Source: Flavivirga jejuensis
Lineage (GTDB): Bacteria > Bacteroidota > Bacteroidia > Flavobacteriales > Flavobacteriaceae
Assembly (NCBI RefSeq): GCF_030540765.1
Contig: NZ_JAUOEL010000006.1
Location: forward strand, 248,001-312,000
DNA length: 64,000 bases
Direction: 5' to 3'
The notes beneath the pieces were generated by a model. The model worked only from the letters and a program-made list of their open reading frames with translations, was not told the origin of the DNA and did not search any database. Positions 35,960 through 45,529 of the stretch are shown here, piece by piece; the stretch's first letter is position 1, and every line of letters begins with the position of its first letter. Both the position numbers and the translations under genes were made by a program.

Positions 35960-37186
35960 TTATTCGTAGCGTAAAGCGGTTATTGGATCTAAAGCCGATG
36001 CCTTTCTAGCTGGATACCATCCAAAAAAGATGCCTGTTACAGCACAAACAGCAAACGATATTATAATAGAATATAAGGCAACACTTGTGGGCCAATTTAA
36101 GAATTTTTCAATAAATACAGTCGCCCCAAGCCCTAATATGACACCTAAAAGTCCACCCGTAACGCTTATTAATATGGCTTCTATTAAAAACTGCATTAAA
36201 ATATCGGATCCCTTACCTCCCACTGCCATACGTAAACCTATTTCCTTAGTTCGCTCTTTTACAGAAACATACATAATATTCATGATACCAATACCACCAA
36301 TTAATAATGAAATACTGGCAACCGCTACCAAAAGAATTGTTAGCATTTCACTAGTAGAACTAAATGTTGAAATGAGTTCTTCCATAGAGCGTACATGAAA
36401 ATCATCATCTTCATTATCGGTTAATTTATGTTGCGTACGTAAAATTTCGGTAATTTCTAATACAGCATTTGGTGCATCCTCTTCGCTAATAGCCGATGCC
36501 ATAACTTCATTTAAATGATCAATCGCTAAAATACGCTTTTGTACTGTGGTATAAGGTGCAACCACCACATCATCTTGATCTTGACCAAAGGTGTTTTCAC
36601 CTTTTTCTTCTAACACGCCAATCACTTTAAACGGAATATTATTAAAACGAATCATTTTACCAACAGGCGATTCCCCGTCTGGAAACACATTATCGACAAC
36701 GGTTTGACCAATTAAAGCTACTTTAGCGGCAGATTGTACTTCAGCATTTGTAAACATACTTCCACTTTGTAAATCGACTACTTTAATATTTAAATAGTCT
36801 GGATTGACACCAAAAATTGTAGAAGGCCAGTTGTTAGATCCATTGATAACTTGTCCGCTACCATTCACTATTGGCGATATGTAACTTGTTAATGTTGTTT
36901 GTGCTTTTATTGCCTCATAATCTTTAAACGTTAGTGTTTCCATCTCGCTAGCACTACGACGAACACCACCACGTACATCTGCTCCGGGCTTAATAGTTAT
37001 CATATTAGATCCCATACTAGAAATGGTGGCGCGAATACTTTCCTTAGAGCCTTCTCCTATTGCAAGCATAGCAATTACAGAAGCAACACCAATAATAATT
37101 CCTAACATGGTAAGCAATGTTCTCATTTTGTTAAGAACGATCGCTTTAAAAGCTATTTTTAATAAATTTAATAATCTCATAATCAA
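35960..37186 (-). CDS. MacB-like ABC transporter permease
   Basis: 408 aa. TM1 (KMRTLLTMLGIIIGVASVIA) is followed by a large periplasmic MacB_PCD domain (about 45-250), then three TM helices (about 280-305, 330-355 and 370-390) in the FtsX domain, ending EIGLRMAVGGKGSDILMQFL ... WYPARKASALDPITALRYE. It works with the separate ATPase encoded upstream, overlapping by 4 nt. Mechanotransmission-type efflux of macrolides, peptides or lipids from the periplasm; substrate unknown. Confidence 0.93.
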   Translation of the reverse strand: MIMRLLNLLKIAFKAIVLNKMRTLLTMLGIIIGVASVIAMLAIGEGSKESIRATISSMGSNMITIKPGADVRGGVRRSASEMETLTFKDYEAIKAQTTLTSYISPIVNGSGQVINGSNNWPSTIFGVNPDYLNIKVVDLQSGSMFTNAEVQSAAKVALIGQTVVDNVFPDGESPVGKMIRFNNIPFKVIGVLEEKGENTFGQDQDDVVVAPYTTVQKRILAIDHLNEVMASAISEEDAPNAVLEITEILRTQHKLTDNEDDDFHVRSMEELISTFSSTSEMLTILLVAVASISLLIGGIGIMNIMYVSVKERTKEIGLRMAVGGKGSDILMQFLIEAILISVTGGLLGVILGLGATVFIEKFLNWPTSVALYSIIISFAVCAVTGIFFGWYPARKASALDPITALRYE

Positions 37187-37926
37187 TGGGGTTCTTTAGG
37201 TAATTTAGCTAATTGTACTGCAGCAGATTGTACATTATAGTTATTGTAATCCTGCATAATATGTCCATCTTTTAATACAATGGTTCTATTGCTAAATGTT
37301 GCAATATCTGGCTCGTGTGTAACAAAGGTTATAGTAATGCCTTGTTTATTTAGTTCTTGAAACAACGACATAATCTCGTAAGACGTTCGTGTATCTAAGT
37401 TTCCTGTGGCTTCATCGGCAAGTATCATAACAGGATTGTTAACTAACGATCTTGCAATAGCAACACGTTGTTGTTGTCCTCCAGAAAGCTGCGAAGGTGT
37501 ATGATGCAATCTCTCTGCCAAACCAACCATCTCTAATGCTTTAATGGCACGTTCTCTTCGTTCTTCGGTAGATACTTTACTATTGTATAAAAGCGGTAAT
37601 TCTACATTTTCAATAGCAGATGTTCTTGCTAATAAATTATACGATTGAAAAATAAACCCAATCTTTTCGTTTCTTATCGTTGCTAATTCATTTCTATTAA
37701 GGTCTTTTACTTTTACACCATCAATTTCATAGGTTCCAAAAGTCGGTTGATCTAAACACCCCAAAATGTTTAATAACGTACTTTTTCCAGAACCACTTGA
37801 CCCCATAATGGTAACAAACTCACCTTCATTTATAGTAAAAGAAATACCTCTTAAAGCATGAACCGTTTCGGTTCCCATGACAAAATCGCGCTTTAAATCT
37901 TCTATTTTTATAATCTCTTTACTCAT
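37183..37926 (-). CDS. MacB/LolD-like ABC transporter ATPase
   Basis: 247 aa cytoplasmic ATPase. Walker [10 protein letters not shown] (about 42-50), Q-loop [20 protein letters not shown], signature [15 protein letters not shown], Walker [14 protein letters not shown] and H-loop VTHEPDI are all intact. It couples ATP hydrolysis to the separate permease; both overlap by 4 nt (stop/start ATGA), indicating translational coupling. Confidence 0.95.
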   Translation of the reverse strand: MSKEIIKIEDLKRDFVMGTETVHALRGISFTINEGEFVTIMGSSGSGKSTLLNILGCLDQPTFGTYEIDGVKVKDLNRNELATIRNEKIGFIFQSYNLLARTSAIENVELPLLYNSKVSTEERRERAIKALEMVGLAERLHHTPSQLSGGQQQRVAIARSLVNNPVMILADEATGNLDTRTSYEIMSLFQELNKQGITITFVTHEPDIATFSNRTIVLKDGHIMQDYNNYNVQSAAVQLAKLPKEPH

Positions 37927-37932
37927 GTCTGT

Positions 37933-39138
37933 TTACTTTTTTTTGTTTCCTCCTGGTCGCTGTGGCATAAATGGGCTTTCATTTGCGCCTTCTTTTTTTA
38001 ATGCAGATTTGCTCATGCCTTTTAAACTGTATACCAATTTCTCTCCTATATTAATACCGCTTAAAATTTGTACGTTTACACCATCGCTTGCTCCAAGCGT
38101 AACAATTTTTGGGGTTATAGCACCCTCATTACCTAGTACCCAAAGAGTTGTTTGGTCTTTGTTGTTGTGTTTTGTATTATCTGATAAATTATGTTGCAAA
38201 TTGTAACTCGTTAAAGTTTCGGTTTCAGGATTAAAGTTAATGGCTTTAGCTTCTGCAGTTAGGACATCCTTTAATTCTAATGTGTAAATAGAAATGGTTG
38301 CTGTTAAGCCAGGTTTCAGTTTTAAATCTGGATTGTCTGCTTTAATAACCACAGTATAGGTTACAACGTTTGAGGTTACTGTTGGATCTAAACGTACTTG
38401 TGTTACGGTACCTTCAAAGGTTTCTCCTAAATAAGCATCTACTGTAAACGTAACGCGTTGTCCATCTCTCACATGGCCTATATCGGCTTCATCTACATCG
38501 GCTTCCACTTGCATTTCTTTTAAATCTTGAGCAATTGTGAATAAAGTTGGTGTGCTATAACTTGCAGCAACGGTTTGCCCTTCGTCTATATCTCTAGATA
38601 ATACGACGCCATCTATAGGTGAATAAATATTAGCATAACCTAAATTGGTTCTTGCCTCTTGGAGGTCTGATAAACGTTGAATTACAGTGCCTTTTGCTGT
38701 TTGGTAATTGTATTGTGCATCGTCAAAATCTGATTTACTAATCACTTGACTATCGTACAATGTTTTTTGTCGGTTGTAAATAATTTGCATGTAATTTCTT
38801 TGGCTCACAGCATTATCGTAAGCTGCCTGGGCTTGTGTTTTAGCAGCATTAAGATTGGTTTTATCTAACTCTGCAATAAGCTGACCTTCTTTAACGGCAC
38901 TATTATAGTCTACATATATTTTTTCTACAACGCCCGAAACCTGAGTACCAACTTCAACCTGAATAATAGGTTCTATGGTTCCTGTTGCTGTAACCATTGT
39001 GGTAACATCTGCTTTTTTGGCTGCAACTGTTTTTGCTTCTATAATAATAGTATCGTTGCCTTTTATAAAAGAGTAAGCTACACTAGCAAGTATTAGAAAT
39101 ACTATGCTGCCTATAATGATCTTTTTTTTATTTTTCAT
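37933..39138 (-). CDS. MacA-like periplasmic adaptor (membrane-fusion protein)
   Basis: 401 aa. An N-terminal anchor (KKIIIGSIVFLILASVAYSF) is followed by the lipoyl/barrel-sandwich half (VTATGTIEPIIQVEVGTQVS), an alpha-helical hairpin (about 95-175, LNAAKTQAQAAYDNAVSQRN and following) and the second sandwich half (NIYSPIDGVVLSRDIDEGQT). A beta-barrel domain (about 215-290) and a C-terminal membrane-proximal domain complete it. It bridges the MacB permease and TolC. 11 bp after the TolC gene and 6 bp before the ATPase gene. Confidence 0.93.
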   Translation of the reverse strand: MKNKKKIIIGSIVFLILASVAYSFIKGNDTIIIEAKTVAAKKADVTTMVTATGTIEPIIQVEVGTQVSGVVEKIYVDYNSAVKEGQLIAELDKTNLNAAKTQAQAAYDNAVSQRNYMQIIYNRQKTLYDSQVISKSDFDDAQYNYQTAKGTVIQRLSDLQEARTNLGYANIYSPIDGVVLSRDIDEGQTVAASYSTPTLFTIAQDLKEMQVEADVDEADIGHVRDGQRVTFTVDAYLGETFEGTVTQVRLDPTVTSNVVTYTVVIKADNPDLKLKPGLTATISIYTLELKDVLTAEAKAINFNPETETLTSYNLQHNLSDNTKHNNKDQTTLWVLGNEGAITPKIVTLGASDGVNVQILSGINIGEKLVYSLKGMSKSALKKEGANESPFMPQRPGGNKKK

Positions 39139-39149
39139 GTTAAAATAGA

Positions 39150-40481
39150 TTAAAGTTTGATGTTATTCCCTTGATAAAATTGTAATAATTGATGGTATAA
39201 AATATTTAAGTATTTGGCTTGTAAATAATTTTGCTGTGCATTGGTATAGGTGTTTTGACTAATCACTAAATCAGTTGTACTTAAACCTCCTAATTCATAC
39301 TCTTTTTGCGCTAGTTTGTACGATTGCTCAGCGGCAATTTTTGAAGCTTCTGCGGCAATAACTTGTTCTTGAGATGACAATGCGTTTTGATAAGCCGTTT
39401 CTACTTTTTTATAAACCACTTTTTCTGTTGTTTGTCTTTCTATATCGGCTTTTTCAATATTTATCCTAGCAGTCTGTACAGCTGCTTTGGTTTGTTTTCT
39501 ATTAAAAATTGGAATGCTTAACGATAATCCAAGTTTCTGATTAAAATTAACATCAAACTGATCTGAAAATGTAGTATTGTTAATACTTGTATATCCAGTA
39601 CCAAGCGATCCTGTTAAAGATAATGTTGGTAAAAAGCCCCCTTTGGCGATATCAAATTCTTTCTCGCTTGCAGCAATGTTTAAGTTACTAGCTTCAATCT
39701 CTGGCAAAAAGTTTAATGCTTTGTTATATATAGTTCTTTTATTAAGCTCTAGATTAATTAAATCCATATTTTCATCAATGGTTTCAATTTCTAAATCTTC
39801 CATTGGTTGCAATTCCAACAATTGTTTTAGGTCAATAATGTATTGTTGGTAGTCGTTTTTAGCTGCAATAAGATCGTATTTGTTGGTTGCTGCTTGACTT
39901 TGTGCTTCGGTAAAATCGCTTAATGCTATGGTTCCAGCATCTAAACGTGCTTTAGCTCTTAAAACTTCTTTTTCTGAAGCTGTTAAATTATTTTCGGCTA
40001 TCGTGATACTTTCTTTACTGTATAAGGTTTGTAAATAAGTTTCTAGAATGTTTAAAACAATATTGTTTTTTTCTACTTCTTCTTGAAAAACACTTTGCTC
40101 TAACAGTAATTTATTTTGTTTAATCTGATTGCTTATTTGGTTTCCCTGAAACAAGGTTACAGAACTATTAATCCCAACATTGGTACTGTGTATTTGGTCT
40201 GTTACAAAATCACTGGTAATAGGATCTATAGTATTTCCACTAGAAAAACTTTGTGAAGCACTCCCAAATAAATTAGGCAGCCTTGATGATTTGGCTTTGC
40301 TATAATCTACTTCGGCTATATTTTTGTTTAATTTAGCATCTTTAACTGTGATATTATTTTCTAGTGCGTAGGTTATGCAATCTTCTAAAGACCATATTTT
40401 TGGTGGTGGATTGTTTGAAACTTCTTGCGCAAAGAAAAATTGCCCAAATAATAAGCTTGCTATAATGAGATATAATTTCAT
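39150..40481 (-). CDS. TolC-family outer-membrane efflux protein
   Basis: 443 aa with a signal peptide (MKLYLIIASLLFGQFFFAQ). Two homologous OEP repeats, each a long coiled-coil helical pair, run about 30-235 (WSLEDCITYALENNITVKDA ...) and 250-440 (KAALNFLPEIEASNLNIAAS-type; LGGLSTTDLVISQNTYTNAQ). It makes the outer-membrane exit duct. It is the first gene of the six-gene operon, so the promoter should lie in 40482-40824. Confidence 0.93.
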   Translation of the reverse strand: MKLYLIIASLLFGQFFFAQEVSNNPPPKIWSLEDCITYALENNITVKDAKLNKNIAEVDYSKAKSSRLPNLFGSASQSFSSGNTIDPITSDFVTDQIHSTNVGINSSVTLFQGNQISNQIKQNKLLLEQSVFQEEVEKNNIVLNILETYLQTLYSKESITIAENNLTASEKEVLRAKARLDAGTIALSDFTEAQSQAATNKYDLIAAKNDYQQYIIDLKQLLELQPMEDLEIETIDENMDLINLELNKRTIYNKALNFLPEIEASNLNIAASEKEFDIAKGGFLPTLSLTGSLGTGYTSINNTTFSDQFDVNFNQKLGLSLSIPIFNRKQTKAAVQTARINIEKADIERQTTEKVVYKKVETAYQNALSSQEQVIAAEASKIAAEQSYKLAQKEYELGGLSTTDLVISQNTYTNAQQNYLQAKYLNILYHQLLQFYQGNNIKL

Positions 40482-40824
40482 TTTTTTGTGTTTTTAATTT
40501 AACACTTCAAAGATGAAATTATATGCTATCTTAATAAAAAGGAATAGACGTTTAAGGCGATTGACTATACAAAAGGCGTTCTTTTATCTATGAACCTGAG
40601 TTCGGCCTAATAAAAACAAGAATTATCATTATAAAACACTGTATATGAGATAATTATGCAAATGAAATATATTTTCAGACTCTTTATAACATGTGAAACT
40701 GTTTACAGATAAAAAAGATGAAATGCCTCCTCGTTCCTTGTTTAGAATGACACATTTTTTTTATTTATACACACAAATTACTCATTATCAGTTTTTAGTA
40801 TATCGACTGATCTTAAATTAAGAA
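40482..40824. other. Intergenic region upstream of the efflux operon
   Basis: 343 bp. The right boundary of TolC (40482-40580) should hold the operon promoter, but I find no full consensus. 40592-40603 carries another AACCTGAGTTCG string shared with the repeat elements near 2690 and 9227. 40727-40753 has the GCCTCCTCGTTCC/AGAATGACAC type sequence seen in other intergenic repeats. No gene. Confidence 0.45.
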
Positions 40825-41925
40825 TTAATCCAGATGCTTTTTGAAAAAATTAACAATAACCTTATAAGCGTCTCTGGATTCCTGAAGTTCTGTATTGGCT
40901 AAAAAAACATGACCAAGACCTTCCCAAACATGAAGCTCTGCTTCTACCCCCAATTTTATCAATTGGGAATGTGTGTGTACTACAGAACTAAGATGAAAAT
41001 CGCGGGTGGAAACAATTAATAAAGAAGGTGGAAAATTAGCCATGATTTCTTTAGATTTTAAAGGAACTAAGAGAGGATTTTCGAAATCTGGATTTGCACC
41101 ATAGTAAGGCTCAAAAACGGTAAACGGTGCAATACCTTCATGTCCAAGAGTAGCAGAAACCATGTACATAGAATCAGTCTTTGGTCGTGGTTCTGCAGCA
41201 GCCATACAAATAATTCCTGCCGCACCAGGTAATGGCAAATTTTCTTTTTGAAACCATGCAAGCGCCTGTGTTGTTAATGTACCTCCAGCAGCATAACCAT
41301 ATATTCCAATATTTTCTGGTTTGTATTCTTTTAATAACGCTTTATAAACAGCAGCAACATCTTCGCTTGCAGCAGGAAACTGATGTTTTGGCCCCATCCG
41401 ATAATCAATGCTAATCACCTTGATCCCTCCTATTGATGCAATGGGGATAGATTCTACGCGACTGGAAGTTCGAGAGCCATATAGGAAAGCTCCAGAATGA
41501 AGGCTTATTAAAACACGATCTCGGTTCTCTTCTTTAATCCCTTCTGTAGGTGTAAACACTTCTGTATATACACCGTTTATAGTATCAATTTCTATAGTCA
41601 CGTGGTAGCGATCTAACGCGTTGCGATATAGAGAACTTGTATAGAAATACGCTCGGTTACATGCTTCAAAAGCTTTTATAGTTTCTTCATTTGGGTTTTC
41701 TGGATATGGACAGACAACGGCTTCTTCTTTAGAACGCTTTTTTTCTTCTTCTCGTTGTCTTTTAATCGCTGCTCTACTCGCATCACTTAAAAAAGATGAT
41801 TCTGGTAATATATATGCTGGAACATGAATTGTTCCATCTTCTGTAACACGATATTTTTGAAATTTACTTGAGCATGCGCCAAATATAATGAGTAAAAGAA
41901 TCAGAGTAAGTATTTTATTATTCAT
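40825..41925 (-). CDS. Alpha/beta-hydrolase-fold lipoprotein with the nucleophile Ser replaced (probable pseudoenzyme)
   Basis: 366 aa. A lipoprotein signal (LLLIIFGAC, lipid-attached Cys18) is followed by an esterase fold of the hormone-sensitive lipase type: oxyanion region LHSGAFLYG (H143; HGG is altered to HSG), YRMGPKHQFPAASEDV, and the nucleophile elbow. The elbow reads G210-Y-A212-A-G-G instead of G-x-S-x-G, so the catalytic Ser is Ala (codon GCT at 41290-41292). D309 (STRDF) and H339 (GLGHV) of the triad remain. It may bind a ligand rather than hydrolyse it, or use another residue. Lies 60 bp downstream of the lipoprotein gene at 41986. Confidence 0.8.
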   Translation of the reverse strand: MNNKILTLILLLIIFGACSSKFQKYRVTEDGTIHVPAYILPESSFLSDASRAAIKRQREEEKKRSKEEAVVCPYPENPNEETIKAFEACNRAYFYTSSLYRNALDRYHVTIEIDTINGVYTEVFTPTEGIKEENRDRVLISLHSGAFLYGSRTSSRVESIPIASIGGIKVISIDYRMGPKHQFPAASEDVAAVYKALLKEYKPENIGIYGYAAGGTLTTQALAWFQKENLPLPGAAGIICMAAAEPRPKTDSMYMVSATLGHEGIAPFTVFEPYYGANPDFENPLLVPLKSKEIMANFPPSLLIVSTRDFHLSSVVHTHSQLIKLGVEAELHVWEGLGHVFLANTELQESRDAYKVIVNFFKKHLD

Positions 41926-41985
41926 TTCTTATGGGTTTATAATGCTCTTAAAGCATAGTATCGCTATCGTTTTTATCTTATACCA

Positions 41986-43218
41986 CTAATTTATTTTGCT
42001 TACCTTAACAGGGCTTTTTAAGCATTTGTAATAGTGTTTTATTGTTTTTGCTGGATCATCTTTGTCAACCTTAAAAACGATATAAGCATTTTTTTCTCTG
42101 TACATACTCCCCTTTGGAATCAATGTATTTTTACTATTAATGAGTCTTCTATTCCAATATCTTCCAGAGTTAGCGCTTGTGGAAATTTTTGTATGCCTAT
42201 TCTCGGTAGGAGAATCGTTTCCATAAATATTCTTATTATCGTAATCTAATCGTATAGAACCAAAGGCATAGGATTTAGACTTATTATAAAAAAATAACCA
42301 TGGAGCATCATCAGTTATTGGATCCTCTTTTAAATAAGTCATCGTTGTTTCGCTATAAAGTGGTAAATCAATTGTTTTTCCGCTTGGCTTAGGAAAAACA
42401 ACATGAGTGAACAAACTATCCATGGTCATCTCGTCATTTCTTAAAAGATTAAGAGTGTCACTATCCATAAAGGTTATTTTACTATTAAAAATAAAATAAG
42501 GAAGCCCTGCATAGAACGTATACTCTCCTTTTAATGAAATTTTTTCATACCCTTCAATATAACCACTCTTAAATAAGCTAAAGCAATAAGGTCCCTTTGT
42601 TGAAATAAAAGTTGAATCTGGTTCGGTAATGTGAGCCATGGTTCTATAATTCAAATTTTCTCTGCCAAAACTTGGAGCCCAATGAATTTTAAGATTTGGA
42701 TCTTTTCGCTCTAATACTACATTATCAAATTCTTTTAATAAAATACTTCCTAAATGACCATATCCTAATTTTTCATTATTATGACCGACATACTCCTTAA
42801 AAGAAGCTGAAAAATATTTATTCTCAAACATTAAATTCAACCCATCGCCCATAATACTCATCTGGTTATCTGTTTTTATATATTTATCTGGGGCTGCTTT
42901 AATGGAATATTCTTTTGTTTCATTTCCTCTAATTGATATTGGAAATATTATTTTTATCCCCCTATCGTCCTTTTTTCTTTCTCTTAGATCTACAATTTGA
43001 GCACGTACATTTTCTTTGTTGTTCTTAGAATAGACATATATATTATAATCTTCCTGATAAGTTTTTAAAGGGGGTAAACGAACTTCTATATATTCTAAAG
43101 TTCTATCTAGACCTTCAAGCTCTTCTACTTTTATTTTTGAAAGAATTGAGCTGTCGTTAGAGCAACCAAAAACAAATATTGACAATAGAATATAATAACA
43201 TATCTTATTTATAGACAT
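41986..43218 (-). CDS. Lipoprotein of unknown function (beta-rich, about 410 aa)
   Basis: I place the start at the ATG at 43218, giving MSINKICYYILLSIFVFGCS with a clean lipobox (Cys19). The upstream ATG at 43275 would add 19 residues that spoil the signal. The mature protein is rich in beta strands and aromatic residues (GRENLNYRTMAHITEP, YTFYAGLPYFIFNSKITFMD, DDAPWLFFYNKSKSYAFGSI). The fold recalls large beta-sandwich domains in polysaccharide-processing proteins such as DUF4861, but I cannot assign a family. A surface or periplasmic glycan-related role is a guess from layout next to the hydrolase gene. Confidence 0.6.
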   Translation of the reverse strand: MSINKICYYILLSIFVFGCSNDSSILSKIKVEELEGLDRTLEYIEVRLPPLKTYQEDYNIYVYSKNNKENVRAQIVDLRERKKDDRGIKIIFPISIRGNETKEYSIKAAPDKYIKTDNQMSIMGDGLNLMFENKYFSASFKEYVGHNNEKLGYGHLGSILLKEFDNVVLERKDPNLKIHWAPSFGRENLNYRTMAHITEPDSTFISTKGPYCFSLFKSGYIEGYEKISLKGEYTFYAGLPYFIFNSKITFMDSDTLNLLRNDEMTMDSLFTHVVFPKPSGKTIDLPLYSETTMTYLKEDPITDDAPWLFFYNKSKSYAFGSIRLDYDNKNIYGNDSPTENRHTKISTSANSGRYWNRRLINSKNTLIPKGSMYREKNAYIVFKVDKDDPAKTIKHYYKCLKSPVKVSKIN

Positions 43219-43727
43219 TGTTATTTTTATACACTTAAAAAATAAATTACTGCTTTGTTTGTATAGGAATATCATGATTTATGGTTTAATCTAAAAATGT
43301 TACAATTTTGTTTTAATTTTATCGTCTCTTAGGAATTATCAGAATTGTCTTTTTTACAGTTTTTCGGTGAAGTAAAATAACAAAATTCGTTTTTTGGGCT
43401 CTAAAAGTAAAACTTATGGCAACTTGATTGGGTGTGAAACCAGTGAAATACCTCTATAGTTTGCCTGCCAGTAAAGACTGGGATAATCAGTTTCATTTTT
43501 TTTATTTTTATATTTTTTTATACTTTAATAATATGTTTCGTCAAACATAGAGTAAATTACTTTATCGTTTTTAATTAATAGACTATCAGGTATTTTACGC
43601 TATCAAAAAGCTTCTTTCTGGTTACTTATGGGTTTATATGCACAAAACCTTTATCCAACATCATCAAAAGCCGTTTTGTCTTTATTTATAAAACAAGAGT
43701 TTATTAATTGTATTTTAGAAGATTAAT
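43219..43727. other. Divergent intergenic region, lipoprotein / LytS
   Basis: 509 bp between divergent genes. Mostly AT-rich. It has a CCTGCCAGTAAAG repeat fragment near 43463, long T runs, and a 32-codon ORF (43628-43726) ending one base before the kinase ATG, whose coding value is doubtful. Promoters for both genes must lie here but none is convincing. Confidence 0.45.
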
Positions 43728-44801
43728 ATGGATTATTCAAAAACTAAATACTATTTTTTTAGAACCTCTTTTTTTAGACACTTAGTATTTTGGTTGGGTG
43801 TGTTTTTATATTTCATCATTTATATGAACATTTCTAATTATAGTAATTACAGACAGTTACTTGAGTTTACTAGTACTATTGTTGGTCTGCAAATAATAAC
43901 AGCATATACGAGTATTTACTATTTGATCCCTTATTTTTTAAACAGAAAAAAAACATTATTATTTATATTTTGGTTAGTCATTCTATTAATAATTATGTAT
44001 GCAATATATATTTTCTTTAAATCGTCTTATTATGATCCAAAATATTATGAATATTTAAGCCCTATATTAAAAGAACAAGCTGAACTATCATTTTGGGAAC
44101 GCTTTACAAGTTTTTATGCATTTTTGAGTAAATCTATCAAGTTTTTAACACCCGCAACATTATTATTAATAACTCGTTTTTATAAGAATCAGCAGAAATA
44201 TTTAAAACTCAACGAGCAAAAAAAGATAGCAGAACTAACGGCACTAAGGCATCAACTAAACCCTCATTTTCTTTTTAATACTTTAAATAGTTTATATGCT
44301 CTTGCCATAAAAAAATCTGATGAAACTCCAGAAGTTATTGAAAAATTGTCTGATATTCTAGATTATATATTATACCGTTGCGAGTCTACTTTTGTACCGC
44401 TTAATAAAGAAATTGAATTGATTAAAAATTATTTGTCCCTAGAAAAGTTACGGTATAGAAAACGAGTAAATATTACTTTTTCTGAACAAATTATTGATAC
44501 AAATGCAAAAATTGCCCCCTTATTACTATTGACTTTAGTTGAAAATGCCTTTAAACATAGTGTAAGTCAAGAATTAAAAGAAGCTTTTATTTCAATTAAA
44601 ATAAGTACCATTAAAAATCAAATTATTTTCGATATAAAAAATTCTAAACCTAAATTAAGAGTTGATAAGAACAAAATAGAAGGAATAGGTCTGAGCAATG
44701 CAAAAAAGCAATTGGAGTTATTATATGAGAATCGATATTCTTTGTATATTAAGGATGAAAAGGAATCGTATCATGTAACCCTAAAACTCGAGAGTAGATA
44801 A
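43728..44801 (+). CDS. LytS/YpdA-type sensor histidine kinase
   Basis: 357 aa. Four hydrophobic segments (about 17-33, 48-70, 76-97, 138-150) make the sensor. The His_kinase block TALRHQLNPHFLFNTLNSLY gives H180, and LLLLTLVENAFKHS is part of the ATP-binding domain. Its stop codon overlaps the start of the response regulator gene by one base (TAATG), indicating coupling. The pair is unlinked to a transporter, unlike the one at 34-36 kb. Its likely target is the DUF4832 lipoprotein gene 300 bp downstream, or the divergent lipoprotein. Confidence 0.92.
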   Translation: MDYSKTKYYFFRTSFFRHLVFWLGVFLYFIIYMNISNYSNYRQLLEFTSTIVGLQIITAYTSIYYLIPYFLNRKKTLLFIFWLVILLIIMYAIYIFFKSSYYDPKYYEYLSPILKEQAELSFWERFTSFYAFLSKSIKFLTPATLLLITRFYKNQQKYLKLNEQKKIAELTALRHQLNPHFLFNTLNSLYALAIKKSDETPEVIEKLSDILDYILYRCESTFVPLNKEIELIKNYLSLEKLRYRKRVNITFSEQIIDTNAKIAPLLLLTLVENAFKHSVSQELKEAFISIKISTIKNQIIFDIKNSKPKLRVDKNKIEGIGLSNAKKQLELLYENRYSLYIKDEKESYHVTLKLESR

Positions 44802-45529
44802 TGTATAAGTGTTTAATTATTGACGACGAAGAATTGGCACGTGAAATTATACAAACGCATTTAGCACAATTAGATGATTTTGAATTAGTAGCTTCTTGTA
44901 GTAGTGCTATTGAAGCTATTAAAATTTTGCAACATGAAAATGTTGATTTATTATTTCTAGATATTGAAATGCCAGTTTTAAAAGGCACAGATTTCTTTAA
45001 AAATATAATTAATAAACCTAAAGTTATATTTATAACGGCATATCGAGATTATGCTTTAGATGGTTTTGAGTTAAATGCGGTTGATTATTTATTAAAACCA
45101 GTCACTTTTGGGCGTTTTTTTAATGCACTCGAAAAATTTAAAATACAACAGCAAATAGTCATCAATAAAGACGTTCCTGTTTCACCATATCCAAATGTTA
45201 ATCATATTTTTGTTACTAAAAATCGGAAAAAAGTAAAAATTGTATTTGACAACATTTTATATGTTGAAAGTATAAAGGATTATATAAAAATTCATTTAGT
45301 AAATGAATCTGTTATGGTGAAATTTAGCATTTCTGTTTTCGAAAATGAATTAGATTCTCGTTTTATACGTATACATCGTTCATATATTATAAATCGTGAT
45401 AAAATTACTGCTTATACAAAGCATGATGTTGAAATAGAAAAAATAGAACTTCCTTTTGGTGAAAGTTATAAGAAGCGCTTATTTAATTTATTATTTCAGA
45501 AGAAAAAATCGAAGTACGACCAACAATAA
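44801..45529 (+). CDS. LytTR-family response regulator
   Basis: 242 aa. The receiver domain has acidic DDEE (8-11), phospho-acceptor D54 (LFLDIEMPVLKG) and the LLKPV Lys. The LytTR domain (about 140-235) includes NHIFVTKNRKKVKIVFDNIL and FIRIHRSYIINRDKITAYTK, which contact DNA. Translationally coupled to the kinase upstream. Confidence 0.93.
   Translation: MYKCLIIDDEELAREIIQTHLAQLDDFELVASCSSAIEAIKILQHENVDLLFLDIEMPVLKGTDFFKNIINKPKVIFITAYRDYALDGFELNAVDYLLKPVTFGRFFNALEKFKIQQQIVINKDVPVSPYPNVNHIFVTKNRKKVKIVFDNILYVESIKDYIKIHLVNESVMVKFSISVFENELDSRFIRIHRSYIINRDKITAYTKHDVEIEKIELPFGESYKKRLFNLLFQKKKSKYDQQ

Noticed and set aside
43628-43726. 32-codon ORF ending one base before the LytS kinase start, a possible leader peptide
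   Set aside because: No conserved features, no attenuator hairpin, no RBS, and AT-rich composition typical of intergenic DNA. Kept only as an aside in the gap entry.
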